DNA from: an uncultured Chloroflexota bacterium
GTDB taxonomy: Bacteria; Chloroflexota; UBA11872
DNA length: 64,000 nucleotides
Assembly (NCBI GenBank): GCA_958296175.1
Contig: OY282448.1
Span: forward strand, 620,001-684,000
Direction of reading: 5' to 3'
A program made the translations under genes and the position numbers. Positions 54,367 to 63,056 of the stretch are shown piece by piece; position 1 is the stretch's first letter; every line of letters begins with the position of its first letter. The notes under the pieces were generated by a model that was given only the letters and a program-made list of their open reading frames with translations, did no database searches and had not been told where the DNA came from.

Positions 54367-55535
54367 CAGCCTTTGAACCTGATCGAGCGGTTGTAGAGGT
54401 TTCCGATCAGCGAGTAGGTCAGGCTCATGGCCAGGTAGGTCAGCATCACGATGGCGATCAACGAGATGGCCGGCGCGATTTGGGTCATGGTGCTGGCCAC
54501 GCTCACCAGGTCGGGATAGCCAATGGCCGCCGCGAGGCTGGAGTTCTTGGTCAAGTTCAGGAACTGGCTGATGGTGGGCGGAATGATGACCCGCAGTCCC
54601 TGCGGGAAGGTGACGTAGCGCAGCGTTTGCAGGGCCGACAGCCCGCTGGAGCGGGCGGCTTCCACCTGGCCCTTGCCGACGGACTGAACGCCGGCGCGGA
54701 CGATTTCGGCGATGAAGGCCGCCGTGTACAGCACCAGACCCACCAGCAGCGCCGTGAAGCTGCCGCCCAGCTGTGCGCCGCCTTGAATGCGGCCAAAGCG
54801 CCCTTCCGCACGCGGAATGTCCAGCGTCATGGGCGAGAAGACGAGCAAGGCAATGACGCTGACGACCACGGCGATGGCCGCGGCGGTGAGGATGGGATAG
54901 GTGCTGCGGCCCGATTCGGTTTCGCGCCGCTGCAAGTGACGGGCCGCGATGACGGCAACGGCGATGCCCAGCGCGGTTGCGCCGAGCCACAGCCAGAAGC
55001 CGTCCACGGGGACGGGCCAGGGCAGGTAGAACCCGCTGTTGTTCAGATAGACCGCGTCGAACGCCACATAGCCCTCGCGCACCTGCGGCAGGCTCAGCAC
55101 TACGAGAAACCAGAAGAGCAGCTGCACCAGCAGCGGCGTGTTGCGGAAGGCTTCGACGTAGACCAGCGCCGCCTTGTTGAGCAGCCAGTTGGACGACAGG
55201 CGGGCAACCCCGACCAGAATGCCGAGCAGGGTGGCCAGGATGACGCCCAGCACCGAGGCCTTGACCGTGTTGAGCGCCGCCGCCAGCAGGCCGTAGGCGT
55301 AGCTGTCGGACGGGTCGTAGGGGATGACCGTTTCGCCGATGGGAATCTGGGCGGCACGGGTGAGGAACGAGAACCCGAAGGGGATGTCCCGCGCCTCGAT
55401 TTCGCGAGACACGTTGACGAAGAACAGCGCCACCACGGAGAGCACCAGCACCGCGGACACGAGCTGCGTCACCCAGCGCAGCACCACGATGTTTCGCCAC
55501 ACAGGCACGCCCTGCACGGTGAACAGTCGGGTCAC
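54366..55535 (-). CDS. aapQ: General L-amino-acid ABC transporter permease
   Basis: This 389-residue permease has an N-terminal helix, a long periplasmic segment (about 45-85) and the transport domain with ARLSSNWLLNKAALVYVEAFRN and FPQGLRVIIPPTISQFLNLTKNSS; the EAA loop is VGKGQVEAARSSGLS. The GTG start lies 56 bp after aapJ. It pairs with AapM as a heterodimeric channel. Confidence 0.93.
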   Translation of the reverse strand: MTRLFTVQGVPVWRNIVVLRWVTQLVSAVLVLSVVALFFVNVSREIEARDIPFGFSFLTRAAQIPIGETVIPYDPSDSYAYGLLAAALNTVKASVLGVILATLLGILVGVARLSSNWLLNKAALVYVEAFRNTPLLVQLLFWFLVVLSLPQVREGYVAFDAVYLNNSGFYLPWPVPVDGFWLWLGATALGIAVAVIAARHLQRRETESGRSTYPILTAAAIAVVVSVIALLVFSPMTLDIPRAEGRFGRIQGGAQLGGSFTALLVGLVLYTAAFIAEIVRAGVQSVGKGQVEAARSSGLSALQTLRYVTFPQGLRVIIPPTISQFLNLTKNSSLAAAIGYPDLVSVASTMTQIAPAISLIAIVMLTYLAMSLTYSLIGNLYNRSIRFKG

Positions 55536-55591
55536 GCGCCGCTCCTCACGCGGTCACCACGTCCCAGAGGCGGGGAGCACACGGGCGCTGC

Positions 55592-56656
55592 TCACCGCAA
55601 CGGCGGCGCATACAGCTGGCCGCCGTTGGTCCAGAGGTCGTTGCGTCCGGCGCGGGGCAGACCGAATCCCTGCGCGCCGAGGTTGCGGTCGAAGATTTCG
55701 CCGTAGTTGCCCACGCTCGTGATCACGCCGCGCATGAAGGTGTCGGCCAGTCCCAAGGTTTCCTGGCCGAAGCTGCCTTCCGCGCCCAGCAGGCGCTTGA
55801 CTTTCACGTTGTCGCCGGCGGCCATTGCGTCCACGTTGCCGCTGTGGACGCCGTAGGCCTCGGCGTAAATCAGCCCGGCCATCACCGTCTTGACGACGTC
55901 GAACCACTGCTCGTCGCCGTGCGGCACGATGGGGGTCAGCGGCTCTTCCGAGATCGTCTCCGGCAGGATGACGTGCGCGTTCGGGTCGTCCAGCTGCTGG
56001 CGCAGCACGTAGAGCTGGGTGCGGTCGTGAGTGTAGACGTCGCACTGCCCCTCTTTGTAGGCGTCGAGCAGCACGCTGGAGTCTTCGAACACCACGGGGT
56101 TGTAGGCCATGCCGCTCTGGCGGAAGAAGTCGGCCAGGTTCAGCTCGGTGGTGGTGCCGCTGGCCACGCAGACCGCGGCGCCGCTCAGTTCGCGGGCCGA
56201 GGCGACGCCCAGGCTGGCCGGAACCAGGAAACCCTGGCCGTCGTAGAGCATGGTGATGACGAAGTTGCCCCACTGCGCCTCGCGCGAGGTGGTGCGGGTG
56301 ATAGCGCGCGCCATCATGTCGACCTCGCCGGACTGCATGGTCACGCCCATCTCGGTGGCGTTGACGTGGCGCAGCTCGAGCTTGTCGGGGTCGCCGAAGA
56401 CGGCCGCGGCCACCGCACGGCACAGGTCCACGTCGAAGCCGGAGATGCGCCCGGTGTCGTCCACGAACCCGTAGCCGGGCGTGTCGTTGCGCCCGGCGCA
56501 GACCAGATGGCCGCGCGCCTGGATGGTCTCCAGCCGGCTGGCGGCCGGCGCCGCGGCGTCTCCAGGCGGCGGGCCGGCTTCGCCGCAGGCCGCCAGCGCC
56601 GCGGCGCAGCCCAGGGCCAAGACCGCCAGCAGCCGCCTACACCGCACCGGAGTCAC
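55592..56656 (-). CDS. aapJ: Amino-acid-binding lipoprotein (AapJ-like, copy 1)
   Basis: This 354-residue substrate-binding protein has a signal sequence ending in the lipobox LAAC (Cys about residue 24), so it is membrane-anchored. The SBP_bac_3 domain includes YGFVDDTGRISGFDVDLCRA, VASGTTTELNLADFF and FEDSSVLLDAYKEGQCD. It captures amino acids for AapQMP, with which it forms one operon. Confidence 0.93.
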   Translation of the reverse strand: MTPVRCRRLLAVLALGCAAALAACGEAGPPPGDAAAPAASRLETIQARGHLVCAGRNDTPGYGFVDDTGRISGFDVDLCRAVAAAVFGDPDKLELRHVNATEMGVTMQSGEVDMMARAITRTTSREAQWGNFVITMLYDGQGFLVPASLGVASARELSGAAVCVASGTTTELNLADFFRQSGMAYNPVVFEDSSVLLDAYKEGQCDVYTHDRTQLYVLRQQLDDPNAHVILPETISEEPLTPIVPHGDEQWFDVVKTVMAGLIYAEAYGVHSGNVDAMAAGDNVKVKRLLGAEGSFGQETLGLADTFMRGVITSVGNYGEIFDRNLGAQGFGLPRAGRNDLWTNGGQLYAPPLR

Positions 56657-57260
56657 GCCCGCTCTTGTGAACGCCCTGCACGCGGTGCCTCACCCTTGTG
56701 CACCACGCCGGCAGCGACGCTGGAGACGCGCCGACGATCATACAGGAACGAGCCGCCCCCTCTTCTCTTCCCCCGCTCCCCTCAGCGACCTTTGCAAAAT
56801 CCGTCAGTCCCGCAAACAGCCTGCCCCTGCCTGCGCGGTACGTGACGCGAGGTACCCAATACGGGGCGGGAATCCATCAGCAGCGGCGCTCGGGTTCGGC
56901 TGCGCCCCCAATCTCCTCCCACGCTGCCCGCGCTGCCGGCGCACGGCACGGTTGGGCTCAGCCGCCTTGCGCACCAACCTCTTCCCACACCGACGGTAAA
57001 CGACACAAAAGGCCCCCTCCAGGAGAACCCCGCGCCACTCTCTCCACTGGCAGAGGCCCTCGCATCACCCTCTCCCGCTGGGAAACCCCCGCGTCACTCT
57101 CTCCACAGGGAGAAGCTCCCGCATCACCCTCTCCCTCTGGGAGAGGGCAGGGTGAGGGTCTTCCACGCCGCACGCCGCCCTGGCGGCGACAAAGGAAACG
57201 GGAGGGCGCTCATGCGCCCTCCCGTGATTCCGCGCGGAAGGCGAACCTCCGCGCCGCGGC
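56657..57260. other. Spacer between the two aapJ genes with repeats (REP-like copies near 57030-57165)
   Basis: The 600-bp gap contains several degenerate copies of CATCACCCTCTCCC...GGGAGA, with the best stem CCCTCTCCCTCTGGGAGAGGG and tail CAGGGTGAGGG near 57130-57160. There is no coding frame. It probably contains the promoter of the aapJ-aapQMP unit. Confidence 0.6.
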
Positions 57261-58322
57261 TCAGCGCAGCGGCGGCGCGTAGATCTGCCCGCCGTTGGTC
57301 CAGAGCTCGTTGCGACCGGCGCGCGGCAGGTCGATGCCCTGCGGACCCAGGCTGCGGTCGTAGATCTCGCCGTAGTTGCCCACGCTCCTGATCACGCCCT
57401 GCATGAAGGTGTCGGGCAGGCCCAGCGTTTCCTGGCCGAAGCTGCCTTCGGTGCCGAGCAGGCGCTTGGCCTTCACGTTTTCACCGGCGGCCATCGCAGC
57501 GACGTTGCTGCTGGTGATGCCGTAGGCCTCGGCGTAGATCAGGCCGGCCATCACCGTCTTGACGACGTCGAACCACTGCTCGTCGTCATGGGGAACGACC
57601 GGCGTCAGCGGCTCTTCGGAGATGGTCTCCGGCAGGATCACGTGCGCGTTCGGGTCGGGCAGCGAGTTGCGCAAGGCTGCCAACTGCGAGCGGTCGTTGG
57701 TGAAGACGTCGCACTGGCCTTCCGTGTAGGCGTCCAGAAGGACCGACGAGTCTTCGAACACCACCGCGTCCAGTTGCATGCTGTTCTCGCGGAAGAAGTC
57801 GGCCAGGTTCAGCTCGGTGGTCGTCCCGCTGGTCACGCACACCGACGCGCCGCTCAGGTCGTAAGCCGAGTCGACGCCCAGGCTGGTCGGAACCATGAAG
57901 CCCTGGCCGTCGTAGAACATGGTGTGCGCGTAGTTGCCCCACTGGGCGTCGCGCGAGGTGGTCCAGGTGACCGTGCGCACCAGCACGTCGACTTCGCCGG
58001 ACTGGATGGTCGGCCCGCGCTCGGCGGCGCTGATGTAGTTGACCTGGATGGCGTTGGCGTCGCCCAGCACCGCGGCCGCAATCGCGCGGCAGAGGTCGAT
58101 GTCGAAGCCCACGTTGCGGCCGTCGGCGTCCAGAGAGCCGTAGCCGGGCACGTCGTTGCGGCTGGCGCAGATCAGCGTGCCGCGCGCCTTGACGGTTTCG
58201 AGACGGCTGACGGCGGCGCTCTCCATGGCCGCCTCTGCGGGTTCTTCGCTTTCGCCGCAGGCCGCAAGCGCCACGATCGCGATGATCATGGCAGAAAAGA
58301 TCAGTAACAGCCGCCCTGTCAT
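57261..58322 (-). CDS. aapJ: Amino-acid-binding lipoprotein (AapJ-like, copy 2)
   Basis: This 353-residue paralogue of copy 1 keeps the lipobox LAAC, VTSGTTTELNLADFF, FEDSSVLLDAYTEGQCD and the same C-terminus LWTNGGQIYAPPLR. Charged residues differ around the ligand pocket (for example YISAAERG against HVNATEMG), which suggests another amino acid. The ATG at 58322 has GAGAGGG upstream. It lies 604 bp before copy 1 and may share the same transporter. Confidence 0.92.
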   Translation of the reverse strand: MTGRLLLIFSAMIIAIVALAACGESEEPAEAAMESAAVSRLETVKARGTLICASRNDVPGYGSLDADGRNVGFDIDLCRAIAAAVLGDANAIQVNYISAAERGPTIQSGEVDVLVRTVTWTTSRDAQWGNYAHTMFYDGQGFMVPTSLGVDSAYDLSGASVCVTSGTTTELNLADFFRENSMQLDAVVFEDSSVLLDAYTEGQCDVFTNDRSQLAALRNSLPDPNAHVILPETISEEPLTPVVPHDDEQWFDVVKTVMAGLIYAEAYGITSSNVAAMAAGENVKAKRLLGTEGSFGQETLGLPDTFMQGVIRSVGNYGEIYDRSLGPQGIDLPRAGRNELWTNGGQIYAPPLR

Positions 58323-58657
58323 TGCTTCCCTCTCTTCGAAGATTTCACGCGAGGCATGCAGCCCCCGCGCGGACGCGCTCGACCCGGCGCCCGTTCCATT
58401 GAGGCAGCCATATGCTGCCTGGCGCGCCCAGAGTAGCCTAGTTTGGCGCGGACAAACGAGAAATCGCACAGGATTTTTTTGCCTGCGGCAGGCGTGGGCG
58501 GCCCACGGCGGGCGCCTGGGCGCAGGGTGGGCGCTCGGTTTGGGCGGGGGATTGCCGGCCGCCAGACGCCGCGGCGCAGGCTGCGGTCTGCCGGGCGGGC
58601 CAGTTCGTATGCTCGGCGCTGCGCTGCGCGCTCCGCACCGCCGTTTGGAGAACCACC
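58323..58657. other. Divergent spacer with a short palindrome
   Basis: The 335-bp gap separates aapJ copy 2 from the SRPBCC gene. AGGCAGC-CATAT-GCTGCCT (58402-58420) is a perfect dyad upstream of aapJ copy 2 and is a candidate operator. No gene is seen. Confidence 0.5.
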
Positions 58658-59110
58658 GTGAAGTACACCCGCACGACCGTGATCGACCTGCCGCGCGCGC
58701 GCGTGGTCGAGCTGTTCGACGACCCCGACAACCTGTCCAAGTGGCAGGAGGGCTTGCAAAGCTTCGAGCACCTCAGCGGCGAACCGGGGCAGCCGGGCTC
58801 CACGGCCCGCCTTGTGTACGAGCATCGCGGCCGCAACGTCGAGATGATCGAGACCATCGTCACGCGCAACCTGCCGGACGAATTTTCGGGGACCTACGAG
58901 ACGGAGGGCGTGTGGAACGAGGTGCGGAACTCTTTCGTCGAGGAGGGTCCCAACCGCACGCGCTGGGTCACCGAGACGGATTTCCGCTTCTCCAGCATCC
59001 GCATGCGCCTCATGGGCATCTTCATGCGCCCGCTGTTTGGGCGGCAGACCCAGAAGTTCCTGAACGATTTCAAGGCGTTCGCCGAGCGCGAGGGGCCGGG
59101 CGGCGGATAG
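58658..59110 (+). CDS. SRPBCC (START-like) family protein
   Basis: The 150-residue protein has the START-like beginning TVIDLPRARVVELFDDPDNLSKWQEGL and an alternating beta pattern ending in a long helix (RQTQKFLNDFKAFAERE). Such proteins bind hydrophobic ligands or act in polyketide cyclisation; the role is unknown. GTG start. Confidence 0.85.
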   Translation: MKYTRTTVIDLPRARVVELFDDPDNLSKWQEGLQSFEHLSGEPGQPGSTARLVYEHRGRNVEMIETIVTRNLPDEFSGTYETEGVWNEVRNSFVEEGPNRTRWVTETDFRFSSIRMRLMGIFMRPLFGRQTQKFLNDFKAFAEREGPGGG

Positions 59111-59213
59111 GCGCGCGGCCGGGCGCTGAAGCACGCGCCCGACGGCTCGGGCGGCTCCATCGGGCGGATAGGCGCACGGCCAGGCGCTGAGGTACTGCGG
59201 CGCTGGCGGCGGG

Positions 59214-61064
59214 CTACTCTGCGTGGCCCTCGCCCGACGTGAGGTCGAGGGTGTAGGGCAAGGCGCCGGCGGGCAGCGGGTGCGGCCGTTCGGCCACCAG
59301 CGCGCCCGCCGTCCGGGCGGGAACGTCGATGCCCAGGTGCGCCAGCGTGTCGGCGTACGGCCGGCCCTGCACGGGGTCCCAGCCGTGGTCGCGGTAGTAC
59401 CCGGCCACGAACGCGCGCACCTCGTCCCGCGGCAGGGCGTAGCTGCTGAGCGGGCCGTGCCGAATCGGTTCGTGCAGGCGGTCGGGCAGGCGGTCGTCCG
59501 CGGCGGTCATGCCCTCGCGCAGGTTGAAGAGCCGCGCCATGGTCAGGCCGCGCTCGAACGTTTCGTGCAGCTCGGCCGGCGGCATGTCCCAGCCAGTGGC
59601 GGCGTTGAGCAGTTCCAGCGCCTTGGCGTCGTCGTATTCCAGAAACTGGCAGAGTCCCACGGTGTTGCGCACGGAGGTGCGCTTGAGGCCGGCGCCGGTG
59701 TGGTCGCCGCCGGTGGGCGTGACGGCGTAGTTGTCGCGCATGTCCTTGAGCGCCCGCGGGTCGTGCATGGCCACCTCGAGGCCCTTGACGTGCACGACGC
59801 AGCGTTCGGCGCCGCCGCCAATCGTGCGCGCGGCGCGCAGGGCGCCCTCGGCCAGCAGGTCGCCCACGCCCTGCCGGTAGGCAATCTTTTCGATGACGTC
59901 CAGCACGTCCTGCGCCGACCCGAACTGCAGCGACTGGCCGTCGGTCCAGCGCGCGTCCAGCAGGCCGCGCTGAAACATTTCCATGGCCCAGGCGATGGTG
60001 GCGCCGGCAGAGATGCTGTCCATGCCCAGGTAGTTCAGCATCTCGTTGCCTTTGCAAACGGCCATGATGTCGGTGACGCCGGTGTTGGTGCCGATGGCGG
60101 CCAGGGTCTCGTACTCCGGTCCGCCGTACTTGGGTTCCACGCGCAGCTTGGGGGTGTCGATCTTGACGCGCTTCTTGCAGCGCACGGAGCAGGCGAAGCA
60201 GCGGTCCATGTGGTCGACCACGTTGTCGCGCAGGGCGATGGCGTCGATGTTGGAGGCGCCGTCGAGCTGGCCGTCGCGGAAGTTGTGCACGATCAGGTGG
60301 CCTTCCAGCTGCTTGGAGCGCACCATGGCGCCGGTGCCCCAGGTGTGCAGCCGCTGGTGCGCGCCGCCGTCGCCCAGAGTTTCGCGCGCGACCCAGCGTG
60401 CAGTGGCGCGGACGGGGCCGCGGTCGGCCACGGCCACGCGGCGCCCGCCGCGCACGGCAATGGCCTTGAGATGCTTGGACCCCATCACGGCGCCCAGGCC
60501 GGTGCGTCCGGCGACTTCGTTCAGGTCGTTGACGATGCAGGCGTAGCGCACCAGGTTCTCGCCGGCCGGCCCGATCTGCGCCACGCGGATCTGCGCGTCG
60601 CCCAGCTCGGCGCGGATGGCGTCTTCGACGGGGCCGGTGATCTGCCCCCACAGATGGTCGGCGGCGCGGATCTCCACGCGGTCGTCCTCGATCCAGAGAT
60701 AAACCGGCGCGCTGGCGCGGCCCTGCACCACGACGCCGTCCCAGCCGGCCTGCTTGAGTTCCGACCCCCAGTACCCGCCGGCCTCGGACTCGCCAAACAG
60801 CCCGGTGAGGGGCGACTTGGCGCCCACGCTGTGGCGGCCCGCGCCGGGCAGGGCCACGCCGGTGATGGGCCCCATGGCAAAGATCAGGCGGTTGGCCGGG
60901 TCCAGCGCGTCGACGCCGGCCGGAACCTCGCTGAGCAGGTAATGGGCGATGACGTTGCGCCCGCCCAGGTACTTGCGGAAGAAGGCCGGGCCGGGCGTTT
61001 CCGTCCACACGCGGCGCTCGGTCAGGTCCACGCGCAGGATTCGGTTCTGAATGGAGGTGGGCAT
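59214..61064 (-). CDS. Aldehyde:ferredoxin oxidoreductase family (tungsten/molybdenum enzyme)
   Basis: This 616-residue AOR oxidises aldehydes to acids with a tungsto- or molybdo-bispyranopterin. The N-terminus NRILRVDLTERRVWTE and GGRNVIAHYLL match AOR. The phrase GRHSVGAKSPLTGLFGESEAG binds the pterin. Three cluster cysteines lie in CFACSVRC (289, 292, 296), with a fourth in GLCQFLE near 485. It is preceded in the operon by a MoaD/ThiS-like gene that overlaps it. Confidence 0.93.
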   Translation of the reverse strand: MPTSIQNRILRVDLTERRVWTETPGPAFFRKYLGGRNVIAHYLLSEVPAGVDALDPANRLIFAMGPITGVALPGAGRHSVGAKSPLTGLFGESEAGGYWGSELKQAGWDGVVVQGRASAPVYLWIEDDRVEIRAADHLWGQITGPVEDAIRAELGDAQIRVAQIGPAGENLVRYACIVNDLNEVAGRTGLGAVMGSKHLKAIAVRGGRRVAVADRGPVRATARWVARETLGDGGAHQRLHTWGTGAMVRSKQLEGHLIVHNFRDGQLDGASNIDAIALRDNVVDHMDRCFACSVRCKKRVKIDTPKLRVEPKYGGPEYETLAAIGTNTGVTDIMAVCKGNEMLNYLGMDSISAGATIAWAMEMFQRGLLDARWTDGQSLQFGSAQDVLDVIEKIAYRQGVGDLLAEGALRAARTIGGGAERCVVHVKGLEVAMHDPRALKDMRDNYAVTPTGGDHTGAGLKRTSVRNTVGLCQFLEYDDAKALELLNAATGWDMPPAELHETFERGLTMARLFNLREGMTAADDRLPDRLHEPIRHGPLSSYALPRDEVRAFVAGYYRDHGWDPVQGRPYADTLAHLGIDVPARTAGALVAERPHPLPAGALPYTLDLTSGEGHAE

Positions 61065-61477
61065 CAGCGCGACCCCCCGGCCATGGGCGCCAGCACCTCC
61101 AGCGTATCGCCGTTGCGCAAGCGCGTGGCGCGCGAGGCCAGCTGGCCGTTCACGCCCAGAGTCAGCCGCTGGGTCTGGTCCAGGCCGTGCGCGTCCAGCA
61201 GGTCGCCAACCGTGGCGCCGGGGGCAGCCTCGATCTGGCGCACCCTGCCCTGCCCCGGAAAGAAGCGCGCCAGGTCGGCATACGGATGCACGCGCACGCG
61301 CAGGGCCGGCCGGCCGGCCGTGTCTGGCGGGGCGAGAGGGTCAATCGGATCGGCCGGGTCGGCCAGGTCGGCTGGGGCGGGCGGGTTGGCCGGGGCGGGC
61401 GGATCGTTCGGGTTGGCCGGGTCGGACGAATCGACCAGGTTGGTCGGAGCGGGCGGGTCGACCGGGGCTATGGACAT
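61064..61477 (-). CDS. MoaD/ThiS-like sulfur-carrier protein with low-complexity N-terminus
   Basis: The 137-residue protein has a beta-grasp domain (about 60-137): LRVRVHPYADLARFF, GATVGDLLDAHGL, LGVNGQLAS and RNGDTLEVLAPMAGG. It ends GGSR* rather than the usual GG*, so the C-terminal two residues would have to be removed before thiocarboxylation. Residues 1-55 are Pro/Asp/Ala repeats. It should feed sulfur into molybdopterin for the adjacent AOR. Confidence 0.78.
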   Translation of the reverse strand: MSIAPVDPPAPTNLVDSSDPANPNDPPAPANPPAPADLADPADPIDPLAPPDTAGRPALRVRVHPYADLARFFPGQGRVRQIEAAPGATVGDLLDAHGLDQTQRLTLGVNGQLASRATRLRNGDTLEVLAPMAGGSR

Positions 61478-61830
61478 GCGGCGGCATTCAGGGGGCGGCG
61501 GACGCCGAGGGAGGAAGGTTGGCTGGTACGTGCCACATGGCCGCGCAAACCACCGCAGCGTCAGGCTGACGCGGCCCACTGTACGACGCCGCAGCAAGCC
61601 GCGAACGTCGCCGGCCGGCCGCGCCCAGACATGCGGGGCAGGCCCCTCCCGACACTCCCGTCTCCGCCGGAATGACGGCGTGCTGCAGGAATCCAGGGTC
61701 TGGGATTAGGAATTCCAGCACCTCGGCCGTTGGGCGTTGGATGCCGGCCTTCCTCGCAGCGACGAGGACGCCTACGCTGGCGCTGGCCTTTTTCTTTCCC
61801 TTCCCTGAACGGAGGGAGTGGCCAGGGGGC
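61478..61830. other. Intergenic spacer, no gene seen
   Basis: The 350-bp gap has a degenerate extragenic element near 61670-61710 (GCCGGAATGACGGCG and GGAATCCAGGG phrases) and otherwise nothing recognisable. Confidence 0.5.
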
Positions 61831-62157
61831 CTACCGCGCGTCCGACGCTGGCCAGTCGCCATGCTCCCGGAACGTGAGCACGGCCGCGGGCGGCTCGACC
61901 ACAATGTCGTCGGCCTTCCTAAGGGCCTGCGCCAGGTCGTAGGCCGCCTGCAAGCCGTGCCAAGTGCTCGCGCCGCCGCCAAAGGCTTTGTCGAGCCGAA
62001 TGGCCATCTCCGCAGAAACCCCCGCGCGGCCGTTGACAAGCGCCGACAGCTGCTTGCGGCTGACGCCCAGCAGCTGTGCGCCCTTGGTCACGCTCATCCC
62101 AAGCGGCTCCAGACAGTCATACCGCACCGACAGCCCGGGGTGCGGCGGGTTCTTCAT
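61831..62157 (-). CDS. higA: HigA-type XRE antitoxin
   Basis: This protein of about 108 residues begins NPPHPG, typical of HigA, and has an HTH ([36 protein letters not shown]). HigA neutralises the HigB mRNA interferase and represses the operon. ATG at 62157 was chosen over a GTG at 62163. The cognate higB upstream is truncated, so this antitoxin is orphaned. Confidence 0.88.
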   Translation of the reverse strand: MKNPPHPGLSVRYDCLEPLGMSVTKGAQLLGVSRKQLSALVNGRAGVSAEMAIRLDKAFGGGASTWHGLQAAYDLAQALRKADDIVVEPPAAVLTFREHGDWPASDAR

Positions 62158-62204
62158 CGGCACTTCTGTCTCCTCTCTTATCGATCATGCCAGGTTCGCG
62201 CCTA

Positions 62205-62232
62205 GGTCGGCCGGCAGGCCTGCCGGCCGACC
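62205..62232. repeat. Perfect 28-bp palindrome between higB remnant and higA
   Basis: GGTCGGCCGGCAGG is followed directly by its reverse complement, with no spacer. Such a structure could form a cruciform or act as an operator. It lies between the higB stop and the higA start. Confidence 0.7.
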
Positions 62233-62245
62233 CGGACACTGGACG

Positions 62246-62326
62246 CTAGTGGTAGTCAACTAAGTCCACGTCGCAGGCGTTCCCTGACTCGAAGCGAAAC
62301 ACGATGCGCCAGTTTCCCGACACCTC
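62246..62326 (-). pseudogene. Truncated higB toxin (C-terminal 26 codons)
   Basis: On the minus strand the frame encodes EVSGNWRIVFRF followed by ESGNACDVDLVDYH and a stop. This is the standard C-terminal end of HigB/RelE toxins (NGNWRI..F and DYH). A stop codon lies directly upstream and the rest of the gene is missing, replaced by palindromic repeats. The order toxin-antitoxin is as in higBA operons. Confidence 0.85.
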
Positions 62327-62409
62327 TCAAGTGTCAACCGCGGTCGTCATGCGGCTGACGGCAAGCTGAGCGCGGAAGCCGCCGCCTCTCATGCCGCGCT
62401 CCACGACCT

Positions 62410-62606
62410 CCCCGCGCCGGCGGGGCGGCATGAGGTCGCTGTTGGTGCTTACCTTTCGAGCCAGCCCCACCCCGCGCCGGCGGGGCGAAAGCATTGCGGC
62501 ACAGCGGCGGGGCGGGGTCGAGCCCCCCACCCCGCGCCGGCGGGGAGAGGCCGCCGCCAAACTCATCGCCGCGGCCGTCCTGCCCCCTCTCCCCGCGCCG
62601 GCGGGG
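62410..62606. repeat. Four 16-bp palindromes at regular 60-61-bp spacing
   Basis: CCCCGCGCCGGCGGGG occurs at 62410, 62470, 62530 and 62591. The intervening sequences are 44, 44 and 45 bp and share short flanks such as GCCCC before the palindrome. The last copy extends into the REP-like tail GGGTTGGGGTGAGG. The repeat is too short and too self-complementary for a CRISPR. Confidence 0.75.
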
Positions 62607-62724
62607 AGAGGGTTGGGGTGAGGGGCGGGCGCGAGGCCGGAGGGGAAGACTCTTCCCCAGGCGCCGCTGCTTTCACCGACCGCACTGAGACCCACCCAGC
62701 TTCCCCCCTCACCCTGCCCTCTCC

Positions 62725-62888
62725 CTCCAGGGAGAGGGTAAGAAAAGGGCAAGCCATCCCTTGCCGCCCTGGCGGCGCAGGCGCAGGTCACTCCAGGGAG
62801 AGGGTAAGAAAAGGGCGAGCCATCCGGCCGGGGGCGCCCCCAGGGCGCGCCTGCTCCAGGGAGAGGGTGAGAAAAGGGCAAGCCATCC
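62725..62888. repeat. Three 35-bp direct repeats with 31- and 28-bp interspaces
   Basis: A unit starting CTCCAGGGAGAGGGT and ending AAGCCATCC or GAGCCATCC occurs at 62725-62759, 62791-62825 and 62854-62888. The interspaces are themselves hairpins (for example CCGCCCTGGCGG and GGGGGCGCCCCC). A reverse-like partner TCCCTGGAGGGAGAGG lies near 62928. The spacing imitates CRISPR, but composition and relation to the REP-like family argue for a mosaic of palindromic elements. Confidence 0.7.
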
Positions 62889-63056
62889 CGACTTTCCTGC
62901 TAGGCCGGAATTCAGGCTCGTTCTCCTCTCCCTGGAGGGAGAGGAGAGCGACTGGGGGAGGCGCCGCCGGGCGGCGCCGGTGTGGGAACATCGCCTGCCC
63001 GGCAGCACGGAAGCGCCACGCTGAACGACCCCTCACCCGCCCGCGGCGCTGGGGCC

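Noticed and set aside
62410-62606. CRISPR array with 16-bp repeat and 44-45-bp spacers
   Set aside because: The repeat is too short and fully palindromic, interspaces share flanks and GC bias, and no cas gene is in the window.
62725-62888. CRISPR array with 35-bp repeat
   Set aside because: Only three units, interspaces are hairpins, and the unit is part of the dispersed REP-like family.
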